A stretch of DNA of 39,650 nucleotides from the NCBI GenBank assembly GCA_910586565.1, contig CAJUIT010000023.1:1-39650 (forward strand), given 5' to 3'. The notes under the pieces are model-generated. The model saw nothing but the letters and a program-made list of their open reading frames with translations. It did no database searches and had not been told where the DNA came from. The DNA is from an uncultured Muribaculaceae bacterium (GTDB lineage: Bacteria > Bacteroidota > Bacteroidia > Bacteroidales > Muribaculaceae). This document shows, piece by piece, positions 7,061-15,099 of the stretch (positions within the stretch are counted from its first letter, which is position 1; each line of letters starts with the position of its first letter). The position numbers and the translations under genes were made by a program.

Positions 7061-10000
7061 CTATAGGGCGGGTGCGTGGAATTCACCGCCGGAAATATCG
7101 AAGAAGCGGTCGAAGAAATCTTTGAGTTTGGCTGTCACTGTTTTTTTCTTCTCTGCCCTCTTTGCTCCTGCATTGCCGAATAACCCCATCGGAGGAAGGA
7201 TTTCGGCAATGGATGTGCCGCTTTCCTTCACTGCGCCGTCGCGAAATGATTGGCTCATGAATTCAATCGTTTTCTCGCGTTTGAGATTTTCGGAAGTGAT
7301 AATCTCCTCAATTTGTTGCTGTTGGCTTTGTTTTACAAACTCTTGCCATTGGTCGTTAACATCGTTTTCGGGCGTGTGAGTATGGATGAATTCCTGAATA
7401 AGCTCTTTTTTATTGCGGAGGTCGGGTGATGCCTCTACCGATTTAATAGCCTTGATAATGATTTCGCGGTCGTGATTGCCTTCGCCGTTGAGTTGCCCTA
7501 CAAGGAAAAGAATGTAATCAATGTTGATTTCAATTGATTTCATTAATTCCATTTCAAACACGAGGTCATCGTTGATGTTGGTTGATTGACTTTTCTTGGG
7601 ACGGTATTTGTCGTGAAGCTCATTATAGAATCCGCGGTAATCTACAAAATCATCGTCGGAGATGATGTGATTGCCTGCAAACTCATCGAAAGTTACCAGA
7701 ATGTTAAATGCCCGCAATATGGTTCCGAACAGTTTGATGAATTCCTTTTCTGCGGTTTCTCCGGTAATGGAAGTGCCGAGCGGGAACTTTGACAGCAGTT
7801 CAGCTATAAGTTCTTTCCATCCGGGATGATGCTTACCACTCTCATCATCATAGCCTGAGTAGTAATCATCAAATGTTTTAAGCAGAATCAGCCCCGCTGC
7901 ATTTTTGTTGCCGAATAGCTGCAGGCAATCATTTGTGGCTTTTTCAAGATTACGGAAGCAAACGATGTTGCCGTGGTCTTTGATAGAGTTGAGAATGCGG
8001 TTTGTGCGTGAGTAGGCTTGCAGCAAACCGTGATAGCGCAAGTTTTTATCAACCCAAAGAGTGTTGAGAGTCGTTGCGTCGAAGCCTGTGAGGAACATGT
8101 TCACCACAATTAGCAGATCGACCTCGCGGTTTTTCATTCTAAGCGATAGGTCTTTGTAGTAGTTCTGGAATTTGTCGGCCGATGTGTCGTAGCTTGTGCC
8201 GAACATTGTGTTATAATCGGCGATGCACGTTTCGAGGAAATCGCGGCTTGATTGGTCGAGACCGGCTGTATCTTCGGGCGACTCATCCTCAGTGTCGGCA
8301 TTAGGCGAATAGCTGAATATTGTTGCGATTTTTAGCCGTTTGTCGGGAGGGAGAAGGGAGTTCTGTTTCTGCAACTCGGTGTAGTAGAGTTTGACAAACG
8401 GAATGGAGGCAACGGCAAAGATGGAGTTGAAGCCCGTGAGGCGAGTTTTGGCTTTGATTTCTTTCACATTGTTGCGGTCCTTGGCTTGAGCAACTTCCTC
8501 AACATTGGTGAGCTGTGAAAACGTATAGCTTCGCACATCGCGACGGGTTTTTTGAGCAAAATGCTCCATGATGTATTTTGACACGAGCTTGATGCGTTCG
8601 GGCGCCATCAAAGCCCGCTCGCGGTCGATATTGCTAACCTGCTCGTCGGCGATTTCATCTTCCTCGCGCATGGTGCGGATGTAATCAACCTTGAATGGCA
8701 GAACGTTTTGGTCGCGGATTGCATCAACTATCGTGTAGCTGTGCAATTGGTCGCCGAAGGCACCCTCTGTGGTGGTGAACTCCACATTGCGGATGGCACC
8801 GGCATTGTCGGGGAATATAGGGGTGCCGGTAAAACCGAACATGTGGTATTTCTTGAATTTCCGTGTGATAGCTTTGTGCATATCACCAAACTGCGAGCGA
8901 TGGCACTCATCGAATATCAAAACTGTATGCTGATTGTAGACTTTATGCTGCGGGTTGCGGGCAATGAAGTTGGAGAGCTTTTGAATGGTTGTAATGATGA
9001 TTCGGGCGTTGGGGTCGTCGAGCTGCTTTTTCAGCACTGCGGTAGACCCGTTGGAGTTGGCCGCACCTTTCTCAAAACGGTCATACTCTTTCAAGGTTTG
9101 ATAATCAAGGTCTTTGCGGTCAACAACGAACATAACCTTGTCAATCTCTTCGAGTCGCGAGGCGAGGCGAGCGGTCTTGAACGAAGTGAGGGTTTTGCCC
9201 GAGCCGGTTGTGTGCCAAATGTAGCCTCCCCCCTCACGTTTACCATACGTGCGGGCGTTGGCGGAGGTTTTGATGCGGAGTAGAATTTCCTCAGTTGCTG
9301 CAATCTGATAGGGGCGCATCACAAGCAACAGATTCTCGGAGGTGAAGATGCAGTATTTTGTGAGGATGTTGAGCAGGGTGTGCTTGCTCAGAAATGTTTG
9401 AGTGAAGTCCATCAGGTCATAAACTGGCACATTATGTTTTGTGGCCCAATAGGATGTGAACTCAAAGGAGTTGGAAGTTTGCTTGCGGGATTGACGGGGA
9501 CACGAGCCGTGCGTCCCTACTGTTTTGGCCGATTTCACAGCGGCATCACGGGTGGTGTTGCTGTAATATTTTGTGAGTGTGCCATTGGAGATAATGAATA
9601 TCTGCACGAACTCATAGAGCCCGCTGCCGGCCCAGAATGAATCGCGTTGATAGCGGTCGATTTGGTTGAAGGCATCTTTGAGACTTACGCCCCGACGTTT
9701 CAGCTCCACATGCACCAGCGGCAAGCCATTGACGAGAATCGTCACATCATAGCGGTTAGTGTATTTTGGGGCGTTGTAATCAACGGTAGCATCCGAGTGC
9801 AGCCCTGCGACATCATACTGGTTGATTACCTGTAGGGAATTGTTGTGGATATTGGCCTTGTCAATCAAGTAAATATTGACATTCGAGCCGTCGGGGCGAG
9901 CCCATGCTTTGACGTTATCCTCCTGAATGGTTTTGGTTTTCTCAACGATTCCCATATTTGGGTTGCCGATATATTTGTTGAAAAAATCGGTCCATTCTTC

Positions 10001-10255
10001 ATCCTCAAACACAATGTTATTGAGCCGCTCAAGTTGGTGCCGGAGGTTGGCAATCAATTCCTTTTCAGATGTGATTGAGAGGTGCTCGTAGGCCTGGCGA
10101 GTGAGGCGCTTTATAAAGTCGCTCTCCATCTCGGCCTCACTCTGATATTGCGCGGCACTGTAATAGCCCGGTTCAAACTCGGCAACAACGGTCGATTCCG
10201 GGTTCTCCGAAACCAATTCGTATTGTGATAAATTTTTATTCATAATAACAGTCAT
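7061..10255 (-). CDS. hsdR: Type I restriction enzyme R subunit
   Basis: A 1064-aa motor and nuclease subunit that translocates DNA and cleaves it when the HsdMS complex meets unmethylated sites. The N-terminal PD-(D/E)XK nuclease shows D170 and E184-L-K186 (HVELKRRG). The SF2 helicase has Walker A HTTGSGKT at 348-355 and the DEAD-type box DECH at 449-452, followed by a helicase C domain and a C-terminal HsdM-binding part. The likely start is the ATG at 10243 (residue 5, MNKNLSQ); the longer frame at 10255 overlaps the transposase end. Residues about 245-256 are encoded by a REP-like palindrome inserted in frame between nuclease and helicase domains. The stop is TAG. The reading frame is otherwise intact. 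Confidence 0.95.
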   Translation of the reverse strand: MTVIMNKNLSQYELVSENPESTVVAEFEPGYYSAAQYQSEAEMESDFIKRLTRQAYEHLSITSEKELIANLRHQLERLNNIVFEDEEWTDFFNKYIGNPNMGIVEKTKTIQEDNVKAWARPDGSNVNIYLIDKANIHNNSLQVINQYDVAGLHSDATVDYNAPKYTNRYDVTILVNGLPLVHVELKRRGVSLKDAFNQIDRYQRDSFWAGSGLYEFVQIFIISNGTLTKYYSNTTRDAAVKSAKTVGTHGSCPRQSRKQTSNSFEFTSYWATKHNVPVYDLMDFTQTFLSKHTLLNILTKYCIFTSENLLLVMRPYQIAATEEILLRIKTSANARTYGKREGGGYIWHTTGSGKTLTSFKTARLASRLEEIDKVMFVVDRKDLDYQTLKEYDRFEKGAANSNGSTAVLKKQLDDPNARIIITTIQKLSNFIARNPQHKVYNQHTVLIFDECHRSQFGDMHKAITRKFKKYHMFGFTGTPIFPDNAGAIRNVEFTTTEGAFGDQLHSYTIVDAIRDQNVLPFKVDYIRTMREEDEIADEQVSNIDRERALMAPERIKLVSKYIMEHFAQKTRRDVRSYTFSQLTNVEEVAQAKDRNNVKEIKAKTRLTGFNSIFAVASIPFVKLYYTELQKQNSLLPPDKRLKIATIFSYSPNADTEDESPEDTAGLDQSSRDFLETCIADYNTMFGTSYDTSADKFQNYYKDLSLRMKNREVDLLIVVNMFLTGFDATTLNTLWVDKNLRYHGLLQAYSRTNRILNSIKDHGNIVCFRNLEKATNDCLQLFGNKNAAGLILLKTFDDYYSGYDDESGKHHPGWKELIAELLSKFPLGTSITGETAEKEFIKLFGTILRAFNILVTFDEFAGNHIISDDDFVDYRGFYNELHDKYRPKKSQSTNINDDLVFEMELMKSIEINIDYILFLVGQLNGEGNHDREIIIKAIKSVEASPDLRNKKELIQEFIHTHTPENDVNDQWQEFVKQSQQQQIEEIITSENLKREKTIEFMSQSFRDGAVKESGTSIAEILPPMGLFGNAGAKRAEKKKTVTAKLKDFFDRFFDISGGEFHAPAL
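9499..9520 (-). repeat. REP-like element (type A) inside hsdR
   Basis: The stretch ending CCGTGCGTCCCTAC is a type A palindrome with its GTAG foot at 9517-9520, read on the minus strand. It is translated in frame as part of hsdR (TVGTHGSCPRQS). It looks slightly shortened compared with the intergenic copy. Confidence 0.55.
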
Positions 10256-10928
10256 TTGCCCAACGTGCTACATTATTTTCAATATATTCTGCAATCCGAT
10301 TGCCGTCATACCTCCCCCTTATAATATGGTCATGATATCGTGATTGCCAACCAAACTCCATATTGTTGCGACGTGCAAATCGTGTAACGCCGGCTTTAAT
10401 AGCTGATACGATGTTTCCCAACCGACAACTATGGTGCGAGGTCAGCGCTGTGTCGCCACTTGTGGCAACCGTCAGCCGTGCCAATTGGTTAAGCCGTCCC
10501 ATGTTGTGCGAATCATTTTCATCGGTCACCACAAGTGGCGACCCTACGACGGTTACAATGGCATGAAAATGATTGGGCATAACAACATGAAGCGGAATAT
10601 CCACATCTTTGTAATGTCTGCTTATATTCATAAGTTGTGAATTCAATTCCATGCCAATGCTCGAAAGGAGCATTTTGTTATCTCTTATTTCTCCGAAATA
10701 ATGGCACTTGTTTTTTGTACATACAGTCACGAAATACACGCCTCCGTTATAATCATGGAAACCGGCGCGCGGCGATTTCCGGATATGGGTGGTCAACGAC
10801 GGGGGTTTCGGGGTATTGGAGGTCGCCGTAGGGTCGCCACTTGTGGCGACCGCGGCTAAGTCCATGGAATTATTATCGGATGCGGTCGCCACTTGTGGCG
10901 ACCCTACGTTATCAGGCTGGAATTTCAT
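10236..10928 (-). CDS. REP-associated tyrosine transposase (RAYT, IS200-like)
   Basis: A 230-aa frame for a Y1 HUH transposase of the RAYT type. The HUH metal motif is H120-F-H122 in MPNHFH, and the catalytic tyrosine is Y198 in GWQSRYHDHIIR. The family core appears to begin near residue 48 (HIRKSPR). The first 45 or so residues and the loop at about 128-165 are translated REP palindromes (VGSPQVAT, AAVATSGDPT, VGSPLVVT, LTVATSGDT). The start is uncertain: ATG at 10928 overlaps the hsdS end by 17 nt; ATG at 10865 lies between two palindromes; a TTG near residue 45 would give the bare core. Its stop overlaps the hsdR start. The gene thus fills the hsdS-hsdR junction without breaking the operon. 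RAYTs cut single-stranded REP DNA at GTAG-footed hairpins. Whether this one is active is unknown. Confidence 0.85.
   Translation of the reverse strand: MKFQPDNVGSPQVATASDNNSMDLAAVATSGDPTATSNTPKPPSLTTHIRKSPRAGFHDYNGGVYFVTVCTKNKCHYFGEIRDNKMLLSSIGMELNSQLMNISRHYKDVDIPLHVVMPNHFHAIVTVVGSPLVVTDENDSHNMGRLNQLARLTVATSGDTALTSHHSCRLGNIVSAIKAGVTRFARRNNMEFGWQSRYHDHIIRGRYDGNRIAEYIENNVARWANDCYYE
10452..10547 (+). repeat. Degenerate inverted pair of type B REP palindromes in the RAYT gene
   Basis: Two imperfect copies, GTCGCCACTTGTGGCAACC at 10452-10470 and GGTCACCACAAGTGGCGACC at 10524-10543 with CTAC at 10544-10547. They face each other and are translated within the transposase frame. Base changes in the arms suggest age or selection on the coding frame. 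Confidence 0.6.
10828..10907 (+). repeat. Inverted pair of type B REP palindromes (BIME-like)
   Basis: GTAG at 10828-10831 plus the perfect palindrome GGTCGCCACTTGTGGCGACC at 10832-10851, then a 32-nt spacer containing TCCATGGA (10861-10868), then the same palindrome at 10884-10903 plus CTAC at 10904-10907. The same arrangement, with the same TCCATGGA core, recurs at 15100-15193. The whole element lies in the 5' part of the transposase frame. Confidence 0.8.
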
Positions 10929-12225
10929 TGAAGGTCAATAGTTTGTTGCGGTAATACTCGAACTGTTCCTTGACCGCGGCGATTTCGGCCGGAAGCCCGT
11001 TGGTGAGGTCGTTAACCAACGTTTCAAAGCGGTCGAGGACGAAAACGATTTTCTCCTGAAGCTTGAGAGGAGGGATAGGAATAACGTATTTTGACAAACT
11101 TTTTCCATCTATTCGAGTTACTTTTGAGCCAGTAACATTCATTCTTTTGAATTGTAAAAAACGATGGGTTTGGAATAAATATGCAATATATTTAGGGTTT
11201 TGTGAATGAGAAAAAATAAAAGAATCTCCACTTATTGCAATCTCATCTTTTCCAAGCCAAGCTACAGCTTTGCCCACGTCTTCTACATTTTCACTTGTGG
11301 TTGCAATTATCAAGTCACCGTAATGAGCCTTACGAAGTTTCTTAGCAAATTGAGGTGAAACAAATGATTTCGTTTCGGTAGCGAATGTGCCGTAGTGAGT
11401 GTAGATTTGTCCATAATGGATACAACCAACACCACTTTCGGTAAAGTCTTTCTTTTGCAGACCATTCCCACGAATAAATGTGCCAATTTCGCCCATACTT
11501 TTCCAAAAAACTTTGTAACTTTCACCCCCCCAGGTAGTTACATTGTTTATCTTTTGCTCATCATCGGTCCCGCAGCCGGAGGCGGAGGGATTGAAGGTGA
11601 GCAAAAGATTACGATAATACTCGTATTGCTCTTTGCGCGCTTGCAGCTCCGCATGCAGCTCCGCTGCATGCGCACTGAATGTGTCGAGAATTTTTGCTAT
11701 TTCGTTCTGTACAGCTAAGGGGGGTACCGGTAATGTTACCTTGGCAAGTCTAGCCTTTGAAACATTAAAGCGAGTCACACCACTTGCCGTCTTTGAAATT
11801 TTTGCTCTTAATTCTTCGGAACGCAACAAATGCTTCAAAAAGTCAAGATTGAATATTTCAAGATTGTACAATCTTAAACCGAAGCAAAATGAGTTAAGGT
11901 ATAAGGGTTCGTTAACCTCCTGAGTTACAACGGAAGTAAAGCCACATTCATTGGGTGTTTCAGATGAACCTGTAAATAGGATGTCACCTCTTTCCACTCG
12001 ATTTTGCTTTTCGGAATCATCAACTTTGACCAAATCTCTAATATCAAGATTTAATGCGGGATTGGAATAGATGTTCATGTATGTGACAAACTTCGCATTT
12101 CCATCCTTAAAATCCTCTTTGGATTTTCCAGAGAGACCTCCATAGAATGTGCCAAGTTCATTAAGAGACATGAATGGCACCCCCTTTGGGCAGAGGCGGT
12201 TGATAAGGTCTTGCAGCTTGCTCAT
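10912..12225 (-). CDS. hsdS: Type I restriction-modification specificity subunit
   Basis: A 437-aa DNA-recognition subunit that directs both methylation and restriction. It has two target-recognition domains, about residues 1-150 and 225-360. Each is followed by a conserved helical spacer: the first ends in RKEQYEYYRNLLLTFN and the second in KEQFEYYRNKLLTFNE. Both TRDs are present, so the unit is full length for the family. Its start overlaps the stop of the DUF1016 gene by 4 nt (ATGA), implying translational coupling. The TRDs are AT-rich compared with hsdM, as usual for exchangeable specificity domains. No second hsdS fragment or recombinase is nearby, so there is no sign of phase variation by shuffling. 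Confidence 0.95.
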   Translation of the reverse strand: MSKLQDLINRLCPKGVPFMSLNELGTFYGGLSGKSKEDFKDGNAKFVTYMNIYSNPALNLDIRDLVKVDDSEKQNRVERGDILFTGSSETPNECGFTSVVTQEVNEPLYLNSFCFGLRLYNLEIFNLDFLKHLLRSEELRAKISKTASGVTRFNVSKARLAKVTLPVPPLAVQNEIAKILDTFSAHAAELHAELQARKEQYEYYRNLLLTFNPSASGCGTDDEQKINNVTTWGGESYKVFWKSMGEIGTFIRGNGLQKKDFTESGVGCIHYGQIYTHYGTFATETKSFVSPQFAKKLRKAHYGDLIIATTSENVEDVGKAVAWLGKDEIAISGDSFIFSHSQNPKYIAYLFQTHRFLQFKRMNVTGSKVTRIDGKSLSKYVIPIPPLKLQEKIVFVLDRFETLVNDLTNGLPAEIAAVKEQFEYYRNKLLTFNEIPA

Positions 12226-13232
12226 TGATTTTCCTCCTTTCTGTTTTTGTCGACGATTTGTTTGATTTTATTTACCTCGTCGATAAGTTGTTGCTCGGTG
12301 GGAAGGTAGAGTTGATATTTTGAAGCGAGGATAGTTTTGTTGTCCTTGGGAAGCGCCAATTCCACGAGGGTGTCATTCTTTTCTGTGCATAGGAGGATTC
12401 CAATTGTAGGATTTTCCTCATTTGTTTTGACATAGCGGTCATAGTAGTTGACATATGTCTGAAGCTGACCCAAATCATTATAGTTAGCCTTATGTGTCTT
12501 TAACTCAATCACAACGAAACAACGCATAAGTCGGTTATAAAACACCAGGTCGGCATACAGTTCATCATCCTCTATAAGCAAACGTTTCTGTCGTGCAACA
12601 AAGGTGAATCCATTTCCAAGCTCCAGAAGAAATTCCTGAAGATGGTCAATAAGAGCGGTTTCGAGGTCGGATTCATAATATATAGCCTCGCGTTTCAATC
12701 CGAGAAATTCAAGCACCATGGGGTCTTTAACAATTTCTGTTGGCGATTGGGGGTGCCTTTCGCGACGCGCCACTGCAAGAACTGACTCCTTGTCATTGCT
12801 AAGAAGCAATCTCTCGTAGAGCAGTGAGTTTACCTGTCTTTGCAGTTCGCGTGCTGTCCAATTGTTATTGGATGCCTCAAGTTCGTAGTATTCGCGTTTA
12901 TCTTTATCAGATATTTGAATAAGGGTGCGATACTGTGTCCAGTTGAAATGTGAACGCAGTGCGTTCACATTTGGATATTCCAAAAAGAACTGACGGCTGA
13001 AGTTTAACTGGCGGTAAGAGAAACCTGTGCCATATTCGGGTTGGAGTTCCTTAGCAAGGTTCTGCAAAAGGTTTGTGCCATATTCAGCTCTGATTCTACC
13101 ACCCTGTTCTTCTTCAACGATGCGTCTGCCTATGTGCCAGTACATCTGCACTCGGCAAAAATCGACCGAGCGAACAGCGTTGGCTCTTGAATGGTCGATT
13201 ATGTGCTTGATTTCAGAAATGAAGTCTCTCAT
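12222..13232 (-). CDS. DUF1016/YhcG-type PD-(D/E)XK nuclease
   Basis: A 336-aa protein with an N-terminal DUF1016_N helical domain (to about residue 160) and a C-terminal PD-(D/E)XK fold. The candidate catalytic set is D228 (YADLVFYN), E243-L-K245 (VIELKTHK) and Q257 (GQLQTYVNYYD). The gene overlaps hsdM upstream and hsdS downstream by 4 nt each, so it is translated as part of the restriction operon. DUF1016 nucleases often sit next to type I systems in Bacteroidota. Their contribution there is not established. It could be an accessory defence nuclease. No signal peptide or membrane segment is seen. Confidence 0.85.
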   Translation of the reverse strand: MRDFISEIKHIIDHSRANAVRSVDFCRVQMYWHIGRRIVEEEQGGRIRAEYGTNLLQNLAKELQPEYGTGFSYRQLNFSRQFFLEYPNVNALRSHFNWTQYRTLIQISDKDKREYYELEASNNNWTARELQRQVNSLLYERLLLSNDKESVLAVARRERHPQSPTEIVKDPMVLEFLGLKREAIYYESDLETALIDHLQEFLLELGNGFTFVARQKRLLIEDDELYADLVFYNRLMRCFVVIELKTHKANYNDLGQLQTYVNYYDRYVKTNEENPTIGILLCTEKNDTLVELALPKDNKTILASKYQLYLPTEQQLIDEVNKIKQIVDKNRKEENQ

Positions 13233-14797
13233 ATTGTTTGGGCTTCGAGTTCACGGATGATGGCATCGATTTCGGCGCGGAGTCGGTTTTCATGCTCAAC
13301 GATGCGTGCAATGCGGGCGTTGAGTTCACGGATGTCGGTTTGGGGGCGGGTGTCCTCGGCTTCGACGTAGGAACTGACCGAGAGGTTGTAGCCGTTTTCG
13401 GCAATGGCGGCATTATCGACAAGCGCCGAGAAGTGGGGCACCACGTTGCGGTCGGCGTATTCGTCGACAATGGCGTCGATATTTTCCGGCGAGAGTTTGT
13501 TTTTGTTCCCCTCATGCACAAAGAGGTTTGAGGCATCGATAAAGAGAGTTTTGTTCTCTTTCTTCGACTTTTTAAGCACGATGATGCACGTGGCGATTGT
13601 CACGCCGAAGAAGAGGTTGGGTGGCAGTTGTATAACTGTGTCGACGTAGTTGTTTTCGATAAGATATTGCCTGATTTTTTGTTCTTTGCCGCCACGGTAG
13701 AGCACACCGGGAAACTCCACAATTGCTGCCGTCCCTTCGGTGGAGAGCCACGAGAGCATGTGCATGGTGAAGGCGAGGTCGCTCTTGCTTTTCGGGGCGA
13801 GCACACCGGCGGGGGCGAATCGCGGGTCGTTGATTAGCAGCGGGTTGTCGTCGCCCACCCATTTGGTTGAATAGGGCGGATTGCTCACGATGGCATCGAA
13901 TGGTTCCTCATCCCAATGGTAAGGCTCGAGAAGAGTGTCGCCGTTGCGGATGTCGAATTTATTGTAGTTGATGTTGTGGAGGAACATGTTGATTCGGCAC
14001 AGGTTGTAGGTGGTTATGTTCAATTCCTGCCCGAAGAATCCGTGCTTCACATTAGCGGCGCCGAGAATTTTTGCGAATTTCAACAGCAGCGAGCCCGAGC
14101 CGCAGGCGGGGTCGTAGACTTTATTGACCCATTGGCGGTTGTGTGTGACGATGCGTGCGAGCAGTTCGCTTACTTCCTGAGGCGTGTAGTATTCTCCGCC
14201 GCTTTTGCCTGCATTGGAGGCATACATTGCCATGAGATATTCGTAGGCATCGCCGAAAAGGTCGATTTGATTATCCTCATAGTCACCTTTGAGGTTGATG
14301 CCGCCGATGTTGTTGAGAATTTTTGTGAGCTGCTCGTTGCGCTTCTCAACGGTTCCGCCGAGTTTATTGGAGTTTACATCAATATCGGCAAAGAGACCTT
14401 TGAGGTCGTCCTCACTCTCGGTGCCGACAGCCGAAGCTTCAATAGCTTTGAAAATTTCGGAAAGGGTGACGTTGAGATTGGGGTCGGTTTTAGCTCTGTT
14501 CCTTACGTTGCAGAACAGTTGCGAGGGGAGGATGAAGAACCCCTTTTCGCGCACAATGTCGGGCTTGGCACCGGCGGCTTCTTCGTCGGAGAAGGCGGTG
14601 TAGTCGAAGTCGGGGAATCCGGCATCGCGCTGCATTTTGTTGATGTAGGAGGTTATGTTTTCGGAGATGAAGCGATAGAAGAGGATGCCGAGAATGTAGG
14701 ATTTGAAATCCCATCCGTCAACAGAGTTGCGAAGGTCCTCGGCCGTGGCCCATATCGCTTTGAAAAGTTCCTGCTTTTGTTGGGTGCTTGTTGCCAT
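13229..14797 (-). CDS. hsdM: Type I restriction-modification N6-adenine methyltransferase
   Basis: A 522-aa modification subunit that transfers a methyl group from S-adenosylmethionine to adenine at sites chosen by HsdS. The N-terminal HsdM_N helical domain spans about 1-150. The SAM-binding motif I is DPACGSGSLLL at 229-239, and the catalytic motif IV is NPPY at 306-309. A C-terminal coiled segment (RELNARIARIVEHENRLRAE) fits the HsdS-contacting tail. The size resembles EcoR124-type (class IC) proteins. It is the first gene of the operon, preceded by a good promoter at 14833-14864, and its stop overlaps the next start (ATGA). Confidence 0.96.
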   Translation of the reverse strand: MATSTQQKQELFKAIWATAEDLRNSVDGWDFKSYILGILFYRFISENITSYINKMQRDAGFPDFDYTAFSDEEAAGAKPDIVREKGFFILPSQLFCNVRNRAKTDPNLNVTLSEIFKAIEASAVGTESEDDLKGLFADIDVNSNKLGGTVEKRNEQLTKILNNIGGINLKGDYEDNQIDLFGDAYEYLMAMYASNAGKSGGEYYTPQEVSELLARIVTHNRQWVNKVYDPACGSGSLLLKFAKILGAANVKHGFFGQELNITTYNLCRINMFLHNINYNKFDIRNGDTLLEPYHWDEEPFDAIVSNPPYSTKWVGDDNPLLINDPRFAPAGVLAPKSKSDLAFTMHMLSWLSTEGTAAIVEFPGVLYRGGKEQKIRQYLIENNYVDTVIQLPPNLFFGVTIATCIIVLKKSKKENKTLFIDASNLFVHEGNKNKLSPENIDAIVDEYADRNVVPHFSALVDNAAIAENGYNLSVSSYVEAEDTRPQTDIRELNARIARIVEHENRLRAEIDAIIRELEAQTI

Positions 14798-14832
14798 TGG
14801 TGCAAAGGCTTATTAAAATTATAATGTGATTG

Positions 14833-14864
14833 TAAAGATATAAATTTTATGCACATGCCGCAAA
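14833..14864 (-). promoter_or_regulatory. Promoter of the restriction-modification operon
   Basis: On the minus strand TTTG (14861-14864) is followed after 20 nt by TATCTTTA (14833-14840). That fits the Bacteroidota primary-sigma promoter (TTTG, N19-21, TAnnTTTG) with one mismatch in the last base. The hsdM ATG lies about 35 nt further on. Confidence 0.65.
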
Positions 14865-14878
14865 GCATGTGCATAAAA
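14845..14878. promoter_or_regulatory. 14-bp inverted repeat over the hsdM -33 box (candidate operator)
   Basis: Arms TTTTATGCACATGC (14845-14858) and GCATGTGCATAAAA (14865-14878) are perfect inverted copies around the 6-nt spacer CGCAAA. The spacer holds the -33 element of the hsdM promoter. The position suggests a repressor or controller site. The repeat is also terminator-shaped on both strands, so an end signal for the distant lipoprotein gene cannot be excluded. Confidence 0.5.
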
Positions 14879-14930
14879 AACAGAGCAACTCCGATATGAT
14901 TAGAAAACTATTGGAAGCCGACTAAATAAT

Positions 14931-14995
14931 GGGTCAGTGTAAAGTAAAAAGGTGGTTGTTAAAAATTCGCCTAAAAATATTTTTACACTTGGGTC
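14931..14995. mobile_element. Possible MITE-like remnant
   Basis: A 54-bp unit bounded by AGTGTAAA (14936-14943) and TTTACACT (14982-14989) is flanked by GGGTC at 14931-14935 and 14991-14995, with one extra T on the right. The shape is inverted ends plus a short direct repeat. It is small and AT-rich, so chance is a real alternative. Confidence 0.25.
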
Positions 14996-15099
14996 GTTTT
15001 TAACATTTCAACCGACTTTTTTCAGAGTTAAATTCAGTTCTTTTCTATGCATCTGCGGTGGTTTTTCAGCTCTCCAATCATAATTTATTGATTTTCAAC

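Noticed and set aside
6634..7086. 150-codon minus-strand frame between hsdR and fumarase genes
   Set aside because: It is built from promoter boxes and REP palindromes and overlaps the hsdR end. Composition is not protein-like.
10828..10907. Possible CRISPR repeats
   Set aside because: The repeated palindromes are inverted rather than tandem direct repeats, lack uniform spacers and have no cas genes nearby. They fit REP/BIME elements.
10912..12225. Phase-variable hsdS shuffling system
   Set aside because: Only one hsdS is present, with no truncated copies, inverted repeats within TRDs or recombinase gene in the window.
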